From: an uncultured Dehalococcoidia bacterium
Lineage (GTDB): Bacteria; Chloroflexota; Dehalococcoidia; Bin125
DNA: 64,000 nucleotides
Assembly: GCA_958295515.1 (NCBI GenBank)
Contig: CATQGW010000001.1
Span: 516,923 to 580,922, forward strand
Reading direction: 5' to 3'
The stretch's first letter is position 1; each line of letters opens with the position of its first letter. The notes under the pieces are model-generated. The model saw nothing but the letters and a program-made list of their open reading frames with translations. It searched no databases and had not been told where the DNA came from. A program made the position numbers and the translations under genes. This document shows, piece after piece, positions 53,261 to 63,300 of the stretch.

Positions 53261-55456
53261 ATGCGCGTGCGCCAGAACCGAGACCTGCTCCAGCCCGCCC
53301 GTTCCGCGCCCGCCGCAGCGACCAAGCGCGTCTCCGCACTCGCCATCCCCGCCTGGCTGCCGCTCGGCGGACTCTTGCTCGTCTCCGGCGCCGAGACCGT
53401 CCGCGTCACCGGCGCCCACCGCGAACTCTTCTTCAACATCGACCACTTCTGGGTGCTCTACCTGCTTCTGCCCTTCGCCATTGGACTGATCATCTACGGC
53501 ATCGCCCGCCGCTCCCGCATCTGGCGGCTCGGCCGCGCCGACTTCTCCTTCGACAACCTGCCCACCCGCATCGCCCGCGTCCTGCGCGGCGGCATGGGCA
53601 CCGAGCGCGTCCTCCGCGACCCCTACTCCGGCGTCATGCACCTCTGCATCATGACCTCGATGATTGTGCTGTTCCTCGTCACGGCGCTGCTCGCCATCGA
53701 CGACTACATCCCCGTCGACATCCTCGTCGGCCCGCGCTACCTCGGCTACTCGCTGGTGGCCGACATCTTCGGGCTGATCGGCGTCATCGGCGTCGCCATG
53801 GCCGTCGCTCACCGCTGGGTGCGCCCCCGCACCGCCTGGCTGCCCACCTGGGAAGACTGGTTCATCGTCGGCGGCCTCGGCGTCCTGCTCGTCAGCGGCT
53901 TCTTCGTCGAAGGCCTGCGCATCCAGGCCTCCGAAATCCACACCAACCCCGAGTGGTCCTACTGGTCCCCCGTCGGCTACGTCGTCGCGCTGATCTTCTC
54001 CGGCCTCTCCACCGCCGCCGTGCTCGACATCCACAAGGCGCTCTGGTGGTTCCACATGATCGGCGCGCTCTCCTGGATTTCGCTGCTCGGCTACTCCAAG
54101 ATCAACCACCTCGTGATGGCCCCCGTCAACGCCTTCCTCAAGCGCACCTCTGCGCCCGGCAAGCTGGAGCTGATCGAGAACATCGAGGAGCAGGAGCACT
54201 TCGGCGTCAGCCAACTCGAACACTTCTCAATGAAGCAGCTCTTCGAGCTCGATGTCTGCGTGCGCTGCGGGCGCTGCACCGACAGCTGCCCCGCCGACAT
54301 CGCCGGCCAGCCCCTCTCGCCGATGCACATCATCCAGGACCTCAAGTCCTACGCCACCGCCGTCGGCGAGCGCAAAGTCACCAACCTCGTGCGCGGCGAC
54401 GAAATCAACTTCGGCCTCGGCGACGCCCCCGCGATGGTCGGCGAAGTCGTCCGCGACGAATCACTCTGGGCCTGCCGCACCTGCGGCGCCTGCGTCGAAG
54501 CCTGCCCCGTCTTCATCGAACACATCCCCACCATCGTCGACATGCGCCGCTCGCTGGTCATGGAAGAAGCGCGCATGCCCGACACCGTGCAGGGCACCCT
54601 CGAGACCCTCGAACGCCAGGGCCACCCCTGGCGCGGCACCCCCTACACCCGCGAGTCTTGGATGGAAGCGCTCGACCTCGACCCCGCCGAAATCACCTGG
54701 ACCGGCGAGCAGGAATACCTCTACTTCGTCGGCTGCACCGGGGCCTTCGTCGACCGCGCTCAGGCCATCACCCGCTCCGTCGTCTCACTCCTGCGCGAGG
54801 CCGAGGTCTCCTTCGGCATCCTCGCCGGCATGGAATCCTGCAACGGCGACCCCGCCCGCCGGCTCGGCCACGAATACCTCTACCAAATCCTTGCCGAAGG
54901 CCTGATCGCCGCCTTCGACGAGGCCGGCGTCAAAAAAATCATCACCCACTGCCCCCACTGCTTCAACGTCTTCCTCAACGAATACCCCGACATGGGCGGG
55001 CACTACGAGGTCATCCACCACACCCAGCTGCTCGAACAGCTGCTGACCGAGGGCAAGCTCGAACCCCGCGAGGTCGAACCCCAGACCATCACCTACCACG
55101 ACTCCTGCTACCTCGGCCGCCACAACGACATCTTCGAAGCGCCCCGCCGCATCCTCGAGCAAGTGCCCAACGTCACGCTGGTCGAAATGCCGCGCAGCCG
55201 CGAGCAAGGGCTCTGCTGCGGCGCCGGCGGCGGCAACATGTGGATGGAAGAGCAGGGCGCATCCCGCGTCAACGAAGTCCGCGTCCAGGAAGCCGCCGAC
55301 ACCGGCGCCGACACTGCCTGCACCGCCTGCCCCTTCTGCATCCAAATGTTCGATGCCGGCGTCGGCACCGTACAGATGAATGTGGAAGAAGCAGACAAGC
55401 TCCAGGTCCTGGACATCGCCGAAATCCTCCAAACCTCCGCCGCGCGCGACAGCTGA
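53261..55456 (+). CDS. HdrD-like membrane Fe-S oxidoreductase (ETF:quinone oxidoreductase type)
   Basis: 731 residues. Residues about 30-285 form a membrane domain of several helices, with His127, His258 and His265 as candidate haem ligands. Two 4Fe-4S motifs follow, Cys333/336/339/343 (CVRCGRCTDSCP) and Cys405/408/411/415 (CRTCGACVEACP). Two CCG-type domains end the protein (VGCTGAF...CPHCFNVF and CYLGRH...CCGAGGGNMW...CPFC). Adjacent etfB and etfA make it likely to be the ETF-menaquinone oxidoreductase type (EMO, DUF224-like), which passes electrons from acyl-CoA dehydrogenases to quinone. GAAAGG is close to ATG 53261; GTG 53267 is an equally good start. Confidence 0.85.
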   Translation: MRVRQNRDLLQPARSAPAAATKRVSALAIPAWLPLGGLLLVSGAETVRVTGAHRELFFNIDHFWVLYLLLPFAIGLIIYGIARRSRIWRLGRADFSFDNLPTRIARVLRGGMGTERVLRDPYSGVMHLCIMTSMIVLFLVTALLAIDDYIPVDILVGPRYLGYSLVADIFGLIGVIGVAMAVAHRWVRPRTAWLPTWEDWFIVGGLGVLLVSGFFVEGLRIQASEIHTNPEWSYWSPVGYVVALIFSGLSTAAVLDIHKALWWFHMIGALSWISLLGYSKINHLVMAPVNAFLKRTSAPGKLELIENIEEQEHFGVSQLEHFSMKQLFELDVCVRCGRCTDSCPADIAGQPLSPMHIIQDLKSYATAVGERKVTNLVRGDEINFGLGDAPAMVGEVVRDESLWACRTCGACVEACPVFIEHIPTIVDMRRSLVMEEARMPDTVQGTLETLERQGHPWRGTPYTRESWMEALDLDPAEITWTGEQEYLYFVGCTGAFVDRAQAITRSVVSLLREAEVSFGILAGMESCNGDPARRLGHEYLYQILAEGLIAAFDEAGVKKIITHCPHCFNVFLNEYPDMGGHYEVIHHTQLLEQLLTEGKLEPREVEPQTITYHDSCYLGRHNDIFEAPRRILEQVPNVTLVEMPRSREQGLCCGAGGGNMWMEEQGASRVNEVRVQEAADTGADTACTACPFCIQMFDAGVGTVQMNVEEADKLQVLDIAEILQTSAARDS

Positions 55457-55570
55457 CCCGTTCGCGTGCTCGTCTGACGCGCCGCCGCCCGGGTCGCGTC
55501 GGTCCGCGCCTGCCCAATTGCCCCATCGCCCTGCGCGCGACACAATGGCGGGCGAGGAATGAGGAACGCC

Positions 55571-56374
55571 ATGGATGCAATCGTCTGCGTCAAGCAGATC
55601 CCCGACCCCGAAACGCCCGCCGCCGCCTTTCGCGTCGATGAGGCCGCCATGCGGGTGCTGCCCGCCCAGGGCATCTCGCCGGTCATCTCCCCCTTCGACG
55701 CCCAGGCCGTCGAAGCCGCCCTGCGGCTCAAGGACGCCGCCGGCGAAGGCTCTGTCAACATCGTCTCGCTCGGCCCCGACTCCGCCCGCGACGCGATCAA
55801 GCACAGCCTCGCCATGGGCGCCGACGACGGCTATCACCTGCACGACGACGCCTTCGAGGGCGGCGACGCCTGGACCACCGCGCTCGCCCTGAGCAAGGCG
55901 ATCCAGCACCTCGGCGTGCCCGATGTGATCCTCTTCGGACGCCAGGCCGCCGACTGGGACCAGGGCTCGGTTGGCAGCATCGTCGCCGAACTGCTCGACC
56001 TGCCCTCCGCCACCGTCCTTCGCGCGGTCGAAGGCGGAGCCGGCTCTCTGACCGTCTCCCGCGTCGTCGGCGACGGCTTCGAGACGATCGAAATCCCCAC
56101 CCCCTGCGTGCTGACGATCAGCAACGAGTTCGGCGACCCGCGCTACCCGCAGCTGCGCCAGATCATGCAGGCCGCCCGCAAGCAGGTCGCCGAGCTCACC
56201 CCCGCCGACATCGGCCTCGAACCTTCGCAAGTCGGCGCGGCCGGCGCGCGCCTCGAAATGCACGCGCTCTTCCAGCCCACCAGCGATGTTGATGTCGAAA
56301 TCATCGAGGGCGACACCCCCGAAGAAAAAGCCGCCGGCCTCGTCGCCGCCCTGCGCAACGCCAAAATCCTCTAG
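55571..56374 (+). CDS. etfB: Electron transfer flavoprotein beta subunit
   Basis: 267 residues from ATG 55571, where GAGGA has proper spacing; the ATG at 55559 is too close to its own. IVCVKQIPDPETPAAAF at the start, MGADDGYHLHDD, ILFGRQAADWDQGSVGSIVAELLDLP (the beta-subunit loop) and CVLTISNEFGDPRYP. Forms the ETF heterodimer with EtfA, carrying electrons from acyl-CoA dehydrogenases. Located between the HdrD-like gene and etfA. Confidence 0.93.
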   Translation: MDAIVCVKQIPDPETPAAAFRVDEAAMRVLPAQGISPVISPFDAQAVEAALRLKDAAGEGSVNIVSLGPDSARDAIKHSLAMGADDGYHLHDDAFEGGDAWTTALALSKAIQHLGVPDVILFGRQAADWDQGSVGSIVAELLDLPSATVLRAVEGGAGSLTVSRVVGDGFETIEIPTPCVLTISNEFGDPRYPQLRQIMQAARKQVAELTPADIGLEPSQVGAAGARLEMHALFQPTSDVDVEIIEGDTPEEKAAGLVAALRNAKIL

Positions 56375-56393
56375 ACCACCCACGGAGCGCTAC

Positions 56394-57368
56394 ATGTCCA
56401 CCATCCTCGTCATCGGCGAAACCGAAGCCGGCGCGCTGACCGCCGCCACCTGCGAGCTGCTCGGCGCGGCCAACCGCCTGACCGCCGAGCTCGGCGGCGA
56501 TGTCGCCCTCGCCTTGATCGGCGCAGAGCCCGCCGCCGTCGAGGCCGCCGGCCCGGCCGGCGCCGACACCGTCTACCGCGCCGCCGACGCCTCGCTCGTG
56601 CAGTACCAGACCGACGCCCACCTGCCGCTCGCGCAGCAGATCGTCGAGCAGGACTCGCCCCGGGTGGTCCTCCTCGCCCAGAGCAGCATGGGGCGCGACC
56701 TCGCCCCGCGCCTCGCCACCCGGCTGGGCAGCGCCGCCGCGATGGACGCACTCGCCCTCGAAGTCGAGGGCGACCGCGTGCGCGTCACCCGCTCCTGCTA
56801 CGGCGGCAACGCCCGGCAGGTCGTCACCGTCAAGACCGACCCTCAGGTGATCACCGTTCGCGCCAAGTCGCAGGACCCGCTCGAGCCCGACGCCTCGCGC
56901 AGCGCCGAGATCGTCGATGTCGCCCCCAGCGACGCCGATCTGCGCGCCCGCGTCACCAGCAAAGACGCGGCCGAATCCGAAGGCGTGCGCCTCGAAGACG
57001 CCGAGATCGTCGTCTCCGGCGGCCGCGGCCTGGGCGGCCCCGAAGCCTTCGGCGACCTTGAACAGCTGGCCGGCGTGCTCGGTGCGGCGGTCGGCTCCAG
57101 CCGCGCCGCCTGCGACCTCGGCTGGTACCCGCCCTCCCAACAGGTCGGCCTCACCGGCACCGTCGTCTCCCCCACCCTCTACCTCGCCATCGCGATCAGC
57201 GGCGCTTCCCAGCACATGGCCGGCTGCGGCGGCAGCAAAAACATCGTCGCGATCAACAAAGACCCCGACGCCGCGATCTTCGCCTTCTCGCGCTTCGGCA
57301 TCGTCGACGACTACAAGAAAGTGCTGCCGGCGCTCGAATCCGCGCTCAAAGACGCGCTCGCCGGCTGA
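56394..57368 (+). CDS. etfA: Electron transfer flavoprotein alpha subunit
   Basis: 324 residues. The FAD-binding C-terminal domain is complete: VVSGGRGLGGPEAFGDLEQL, VGSSRAACDLGWYPPSQQVGLTGTVVSPTLYLAIAISGASQHMAGCGGSKNIVAIN and PDAAIFAFSRFGIVDDY. Starts 20 bp after etfB, so the order is HdrD-like, etfB, etfA in one transcript. Confidence 0.95.
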   Translation: MSTILVIGETEAGALTAATCELLGAANRLTAELGGDVALALIGAEPAAVEAAGPAGADTVYRAADASLVQYQTDAHLPLAQQIVEQDSPRVVLLAQSSMGRDLAPRLATRLGSAAAMDALALEVEGDRVRVTRSCYGGNARQVVTVKTDPQVITVRAKSQDPLEPDASRSAEIVDVAPSDADLRARVTSKDAAESEGVRLEDAEIVVSGGRGLGGPEAFGDLEQLAGVLGAAVGSSRAACDLGWYPPSQQVGLTGTVVSPTLYLAIAISGASQHMAGCGGSKNIVAINKDPDAAIFAFSRFGIVDDYKKVLPALESALKDALAG

Positions 57369-57389
57369 GCGCCGCGGCGGACGCCGCCG

Positions 57390-57866
57390 CTACAGCCCTG
57401 CCGTCTTCCGCCACGCCCGAATGTCCGCGGTGTGCATCACATCGTGCTCAATCAGCGCGTCCACCACGTCGTTGGCGCTCAAACAGTCCGCACCGATGTC
57501 GTAGCAGGGCTGCTCCCGCTCATCGTCGGTCTGCGTCCGCAGGCGGCGAGCCAGCTCCTCGTTCGACCTGCCCAACGCCTCGAACAGCTCGCCCATCGCC
57601 CGCTCCACCCAGCCCTCCGGCGCAGCCGTGTTCATCTCGTGCTCATTGGGAAACTCGCCGATCGGCTCGCCGCGGTCGTAGCGGTTCAGCGCCTCCAGCA
57701 ACCAGCCGTCCCACGCCGCCAGATGCGCCAGACATTCGCGGATGCTCCAGACGCCTACCACATTCGGCGCGTCGTAGACCTCCGCCGGCAAATCGGACGC
57801 CGCCTCGATCAGACAGCGCCGGCTCTCCTCCAGATCGATCGTCTCACTGCGAACCTCTGTGGTCAT
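57390..57866 (-). CDS. DinB-like/ClbS-type protein
   Basis: 158 residues. Four-helix DinB fold: WSIRECLAHLAAWDGWLLEAL, and near the end EHDVMHTADIRAW. His in the first and last helices could bind metal. Such proteins act as thiol-dependent transferases or detoxifying hydrolases (ClbS/DfsB); the substrate is not indicated. Transcribed opposite to the Etf genes, ending 21 bp from etfA. Confidence 0.7.
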   Translation of the reverse strand: MTTEVRSETIDLEESRRCLIEAASDLPAEVYDAPNVVGVWSIRECLAHLAAWDGWLLEALNRYDRGEPIGEFPNEHEMNTAAPEGWVERAMGELFEALGRSNEELARRLRTQTDDEREQPCYDIGADCLSANDVVDALIEHDVMHTADIRAWRKTAGL

Positions 57867-58169
57867 GGCAATTCCCGGGGTTGAACTGATGAACCGAACT
57901 GTGGCAGCGGGGAGGACGCGGCGCGCGCCGCGTCAGTCGTCGGCGTTGCGAAGATCGCTTGATGGTTAACGCTAGCCAAGCGTTCCCCTCGCCCTGCGTA
58001 TCCTGCGACACACTCCCACCCAGCGCCCCACGCTCACCGCTCCTCGCTTGACGCCCAGCCGAAGCCGCAGATAGCCTGCTGACTTGGCGCCGCCGTCGTG
58101 GGGCTGCTGCATCGTGGCCGCTCCCGCGCGCCGGATACGCCCCACCCCGCGCCCTGATGTTGGGATTTC
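57867..58169. other. Intergenic region before coaE
   Basis: About 300 bp with no gene. It contains a GCGGCGCGCGCCGC palindrome near 57918-57931 and, on the + strand, TTGACG at 58048-58053 with ATAGCC 17 bp later, a weak candidate promoter for coaE. The divergent DinB-like gene's promoter should lie near its left end. Confidence 0.35.
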
Positions 58170-58778
58170 ATGCGCTCCATCGGACTCACGGGCGGCATCG
58201 CATCCGGCAAGTCAACCGTCGTTGAACTCCTCCGTGACTTCGGTGCCGCCACGATCGACGCCGACCGACTCGGACACCAGACCTACGAACCCGGCACCGA
58301 CACCTTCAACGCCGTCGTCCAGGCCTTCGGCGGCGAAATCGTCGCCGATGACGGCTCGATCGACCGCCGCGTGCTGGGCGGCAAAGTCTTCGGACAACCC
58401 GACCAGCTCAAGCGCCTCACCGACATCGTCTGGCCCGGCATCCGCGCCCTCGCCGCCGCCGAACTTGAACAGCTGGCCGCCGCCGGAGACACCGAAATCG
58501 CCGTGCTCGAAGCCGCCGTCCTGATCGAGGCCGAATGGCAGGACCTCGTCGACGAGGTCTGGGTCGTCTCCGTCTCGCCCGACGCCGCCCGCGAGCGCCT
58601 CATGGCGCGCAACAACATGAGCGCCGAAGACGCCGACGCGCGAATCAACTCCCAACTCAGCAACGACGCGCGGCTCGCCCACGCCGATGTCGTGATCGAC
58701 ACCGATTGCGCCCTCGAAGAGGTGCGCGGCCGCGTCGAGACCGCCTGGAGCGCGCTCGCTCAACGCAGCGCCGAGTAA
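58170..58778 (+). CDS. coaE: Dephospho-CoA kinase
   Basis: 202 residues. Last step of coenzyme A synthesis: phosphorylates dephospho-CoA at the ribose 3'-OH. P-loop GGIASGKST (8-16), LGHQTYEPG, WPGIRALAAAE, and the second half's VVSVSPDAARERLMARNNMS with AEDADARI. Length matches the family. Confidence 0.93.
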   Translation: MRSIGLTGGIASGKSTVVELLRDFGAATIDADRLGHQTYEPGTDTFNAVVQAFGGEIVADDGSIDRRVLGGKVFGQPDQLKRLTDIVWPGIRALAAAELEQLAAAGDTEIAVLEAAVLIEAEWQDLVDEVWVVSVSPDAARERLMARNNMSAEDADARINSQLSNDARLAHADVVIDTDCALEEVRGRVETAWSALAQRSAE

Positions 58779-58805
58779 CCCACCAGCACCGAGGGGGAAC
58801 CATCG

Positions 58806-59702
58806 ATGACCACCGCAGCCGAACCGATCACCGAATACCGCTCCTGGGCCGTCGAGGAGTTCCGGCTCGAAGAAGAGCCCTACTACGTCCCCGTCCAGGA
58901 CGAAGTGGACATCTTCCAGTCCGCCTGGAACAACAAAATCCCCGTCCTGCTCAAGGGACCGACCGGCTGCGGCAAGACCCGCTTCATCGAGTACATGGCC
59001 TACCACCTCAACCGCCCGCTCGCCGTGGTGCGCGACGGTAAGGCCGAAATCGAGACCGAGTCCAACCTGCCGCTGGTCACCGTCGCCTGCCACGAAGACC
59101 TCACCGCCAGCGACCTCGTCGGCCGCTACCTGCTCGAGGGCAACGAGACCGTCTGGATCGACGGTCCCCTGACCCGCGCAGTCAAGGCCGGCGCCATCTG
59201 CTACCTCGACGAGGTCGTCGAGGCGCGCAAGGACACCACCGTCCTGATCCACCCGCTGACCGACCACCGCCGCATCCTGCCGGTCGAGAAGAAATCGCAG
59301 CTGCTGCAGGCGCGCGACGGCTTCCTGCTCGTCATCTCCTTCAACCCCGGCTACCAGAGCGCGCTCAAGGACCTCAAGCAGAGCACCCGCCAGCGCTTCG
59401 TCGCCATCGAGTTCGACTACCCGCCGCGCGAGACCGAAGCCGAAATCGTCCGCCACGAGTCGGGCTGCGACCCCGACATCGCGCTCAACCTCGCCAAAAT
59501 GGCCGAGAAAATCCGCAACCTCCGCGAGCACGGCCTCGCCGAGGGCGCCAGCACCCGCCTGCTGATCTACGCCGGCCGGATGATCACCCAGGGCGTCTCC
59601 CCCCGACGCGCCTGCCAAGTCTCGATCGTCTGGCCGCTCACCGACGACGGCGAAATCCAGCGCAGCATCGAAGAGGTCGTCTCCTCGATCTTCGAGGAGT
59701 AG
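58806..59702 (+). CDS. CbbQ/NirQ/NorQ-type AAA+ ATPase
   Basis: 298 residues. Walker A GPTGCGKT at 51-58, Walker B ICYLDEV around 131-137, sensor in [22 protein letters not shown] and a CbbQ-type C-terminal domain. CbbQ/NorQ proteins work with a VWA-domain partner to remodel or activate enzymes such as Rubisco or nitric oxide reductase. Here the VWA partner is the gene at 60353, with a phosphoesterase gene between. No Rubisco or nor genes are in the window, so the target is unknown. Confidence 0.9.
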   Translation: MTTAAEPITEYRSWAVEEFRLEEEPYYVPVQDEVDIFQSAWNNKIPVLLKGPTGCGKTRFIEYMAYHLNRPLAVVRDGKAEIETESNLPLVTVACHEDLTASDLVGRYLLEGNETVWIDGPLTRAVKAGAICYLDEVVEARKDTTVLIHPLTDHRRILPVEKKSQLLQARDGFLLVISFNPGYQSALKDLKQSTRQRFVAIEFDYPPRETEAEIVRHESGCDPDIALNLAKMAEKIRNLREHGLAEGASTRLLIYAGRMITQGVSPRRACQVSIVWPLTDDGEIQRSIEEVVSSIFEE

Positions 59703-59709
59703 TTCGAGC

Positions 59710-60309
59710 GTGCGCCTCGGCATCGTCAGCGACATTCACTGCAACATCGCCGCGCTCGACCGCGCGATCGCGCAGATGGGCCCCGTTGACGAGCTGCTCT
59801 GCGCCGGCGACGCCTGCTACCAGTACCGCTTCTCCAACGAGGTGGCGCAGCGCATCCGCGAGCTGGGCGGGCGCTACGTGCTCGGCAACCACGAAGAAAT
59901 CCTGCTCAGCGAAGCCGGCGCACGCGCCCAGGCCTCCGAAACCGTCAACCGCGAGCTGCTCGAGTGGACCCGCGAACAGCCCCAGGTGATCCGCTGCGAG
60001 GTCGGCGGCAAGCGCCTGCTGATGTTCCACGCCACCCCCTGGGCGCCCTACCGCGACTACCTCTTCCCCCACGATCCACAGCTCGAACGACTCGCCGAAG
60101 AGGACGCCGACTTCATCATCTACGGCCATACCCACGCGCCGATGGTGCGCCGGATCGGCCGTGCGCTGGTGGTCAACCCCGGCTCTGCCGGCGAAGCGCG
60201 CGGCGTTGAGCGCATGCTCACCTATGCTGTGTTGGATACGGCCGCCGACGCGGCCACAATCGAGCAGATCGTCGTCCCCGCGTCTGGCCAGCCGGAAGCC
60301 GCCCGCTGA
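59710..60309 (+). CDS. YfcE/MJ0936-type metallophosphoesterase
   Basis: 199 residues from GTG, 7 bp after the AAA+ gene. Metal-binding motifs: GIVSDIHCN, LLCAGDACYQY, LGNHEEI and YGHTHAPMVRRIG with VVNPGSAGEAR, the usual five blocks. It probably hydrolyses a phosphodiester. Its place between the AAA+ and VWA genes suggests a role in the same process. Confidence 0.88.
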   Translation: MRLGIVSDIHCNIAALDRAIAQMGPVDELLCAGDACYQYRFSNEVAQRIRELGGRYVLGNHEEILLSEAGARAQASETVNRELLEWTREQPQVIRCEVGGKRLLMFHATPWAPYRDYLFPHDPQLERLAEEDADFIIYGHTHAPMVRRIGRALVVNPGSAGEARGVERMLTYAVLDTAADAATIEQIVVPASGQPEAAR

Positions 60310-60352
60310 AGCTTCGCTAGACGCGCCCCGACGCTGCCCAGTCTCTGGACGG

Positions 60353-63300
60353 ATGCCGATGACCGATCGATCCCCTTCCGAGTCGCCGCTCGATACGGCG
60401 CGCGAGGCGCTGCGCGCCTTCCCGCCCGCCCTCAGCCAGGAATTCGAATCCGCCGTCAGCGTGGTCGAGCCGATCCTCGAAGCCGACGAGTTCGGCCACT
60501 GGATCGAGACCGGCCTGCACGTCGCCCGACACTCCCTGCGCTCCTGGGAGGCCGCCTCCGAGTACTTCCGCAGCAGCGGACCGATGCTCGAACAGGTCAC
60601 CTACGACCGCATGCGCGAGTGGTGCGATGTCGGCGTCGGGCTGATGGACACCTCGCCCGCCCTGGCCGGCGCGCTCTTCCGTGCCAGCCCTCAGGTGCTG
60701 CCCCACCTCGCCGTCAACCAGGCGACCGACTGGGCCGCCCAGGGGCAATCGCTCTACAAGGGCACCTGGAAATCCGGCTCGCTCTCCGCCCAATACTTCG
60801 ATGTCAGCCCCAACGTGCTGCCCCACCTGCCGCTCAGCCAGATGCGCCTGCTGGTCGAACTGATCGACTCCCTCGCCAGCCACTCCTACGAGCTCGCCAG
60901 CGCCTGCCTCGGCATGGCCCCCAACGTACTCGGACAGCTCGAACGCAGCGACCGCGCGCCCTTCCTCGAATTCGGCGGTATCGTCGCCCACACCGCCTGG
61001 GTCGATGCCCGCGTCTACTTCGAGCGCGGCCCCGTCGCCCTGCACCAGGTCAATCCCGACCAGCGCGGACGCTACCTCGGCCTCGCCGGCCAGGTCGCGC
61101 TCAAGGTCGGCCGACTCGGCCACCCCTACTTCATCGAGTCTGCCCAGGCCCTCTCCGAGGTCGAGCGCGATCTGCACGAAGGCCTGCTCGAACTCGCCGA
61201 ACAACTCGCCCCCCACTCCGGCGACGCCGCCATGGAGTTCCTCAAGTCCAGCCCGCGCGTCGTCCAGCGCCTCAGCATCGACGACATCGCCCGCTGGCAG
61301 GAATTCGGACTCAACATCCTGCAACAGAGCGTCGACGGCGGCGAAGCCTTCTTCCGCCTCGAATCCACCCGCGGCGAAGAGGTCATGGAGGCGCTCTCCT
61401 CGCGCGTCGACCTCGACCGCGTCTCCGAACTGATCCGCATGTACTGCAAGGCCCTCACCGGCATCGACGTGGGTATCAAATCCTCCGAGGAGCTCGCCTC
61501 CAAGGGCGTCGGCTGGGTCGATGAGAGCAGCCCCACCACCGAAGGCACCACGATCTACCTGCCCGACATGGTCGAGCGCTACGCCAGCAAGGAAGACAAC
61601 TTCAGCGTCTACAAGGTCTTCGCCACCCACCAGGCCGGCCGCCTCGAATTCGGCTCCTTCGAGTACGAGCAGAGCCGCACCCCGCAGGTCTTCGAGCCTG
61701 CCGCCAACGGACAGTCCGGCGGCAACGGCGCAGCCCCGCCCCAGAACGGCGACGGCGAAGCGCCCGGCGAAATCCACACCGACATGGAGCGCTTCTTCGA
61801 CCGCTTCGGCGACCGCCGCCTCGCCCACGACATCTTCACCATCATCGAGGACACGCGAATCGACACGATCGTCAAGCGCGAGTACGCCGGCGTGCGCCGC
61901 GCCCTCAACCGCCTCCAGCAGGCCGCCGCCGAGCGCCGCCGACCGATCGAAAACATGCCCGCCCGCCAGGCGATGGTCGAAAACCTGCTCCGCGCCAGCC
62001 TCGACGACGCCGGCAACATCCGCTGGCCGACCGAGCTCGCCGACCAGCTGCGCACCCCGCTGCGCATCCTCAACCGCATCCGCCACGAGGGCGCGACCGT
62101 CGAGGACTCCGCCGCCGCCACCCAGCTGCTCTACGACTGGGTCGCCCAGGTGCCCAACGTCGAGCTCGAAACCGACGACTGGAGCGAATTCGAAGATCAC
62201 TCGATGGCCGGCGAACAGGACGAGGGCGACACCGACCTCATGCCCGGCAGCGGCTCCAGCGGCCTCGAAGAGTCCTTTATGCCCTTCATGCCCGGCAGCG
62301 AGGAGCGCCCCTACGACAGCCCCGAACCGGTCGACTTCCGCGGCGACTTCAAGCCCGAACTCGTCCAACTGCTGATGAAGCTCAAGGGCGAAACCGGCAC
62401 CGGCGACGCCCCGCCGATCCCGCTCACCAAAGAGCAGCTGCAAGAACTGCTCGAAAAGAGCGTCGAAATCTCGATCAACGAGCTGATGGACATGGACCTC
62501 GCCGAATCCTCCGGCATGTTCCTCGACAACCTGCTCAAAGAGGTCAACAGCATCCAGGGCGACCGCCCCGAGGGCCAGCAGGCGATGGGCGACGACAGCA
62601 CCGGCGCCGACGACGGCGACGAATTGCCGGTCGAGGCGAAGTCCTTCTACTACGACGAGTGGGACTTCCGCGCCGCCGACTACAAGCCTCGCTGGTGCCG
62701 CGTCCAGGAGCAGCGCGGCGAAGTCGGCGACGTCAGCTACTACCGGGAGACCCTGCACGCCCACGCCCAACTGGTGCAGGAAACCCGCAAGCAGTTCGAA
62801 ATGCTGCGCCCCGAACTCTTCCGCAAAATCAAGCGGCTGACCGACGGCGAGGACTACGACCTCGACGCCGTGATCGAGTGGTACACCGAAAAAATCGCCG
62901 GTGCGACCACCGAAACCAAGCTCTTCTACCGACGCAACAAGGTCGAGCGCGATGTCGCCGTCGCCTTCCTGCTCGATGTCTCCGCCAGCACCGACGAGGA
63001 AATCCAGAAGCATCAGGACCGTCGCCAGGACGACCAGTTTGACGACGACCCGCGCAAATACCTCTCCTGGTGGGCCCAGCGCCGCGCCGAGGCCGCCCGA
63101 CACCCCGGCAAGCGCATCATCGACCTCGAAAAAGAAGCCGTCGTGCTGCTGATCGAGGCGCTCGAAGCAATCGGCGACAAATACGGCGTCTACGGCTTCA
63201 GCGGCTACGGACGCGACAACGTCGAATTCTTCGTCTACAAGGACATGGACGAGCCCTTCGGCGACCGCACCAAAGAGCGAATCGACAAGATCGCACCGGT

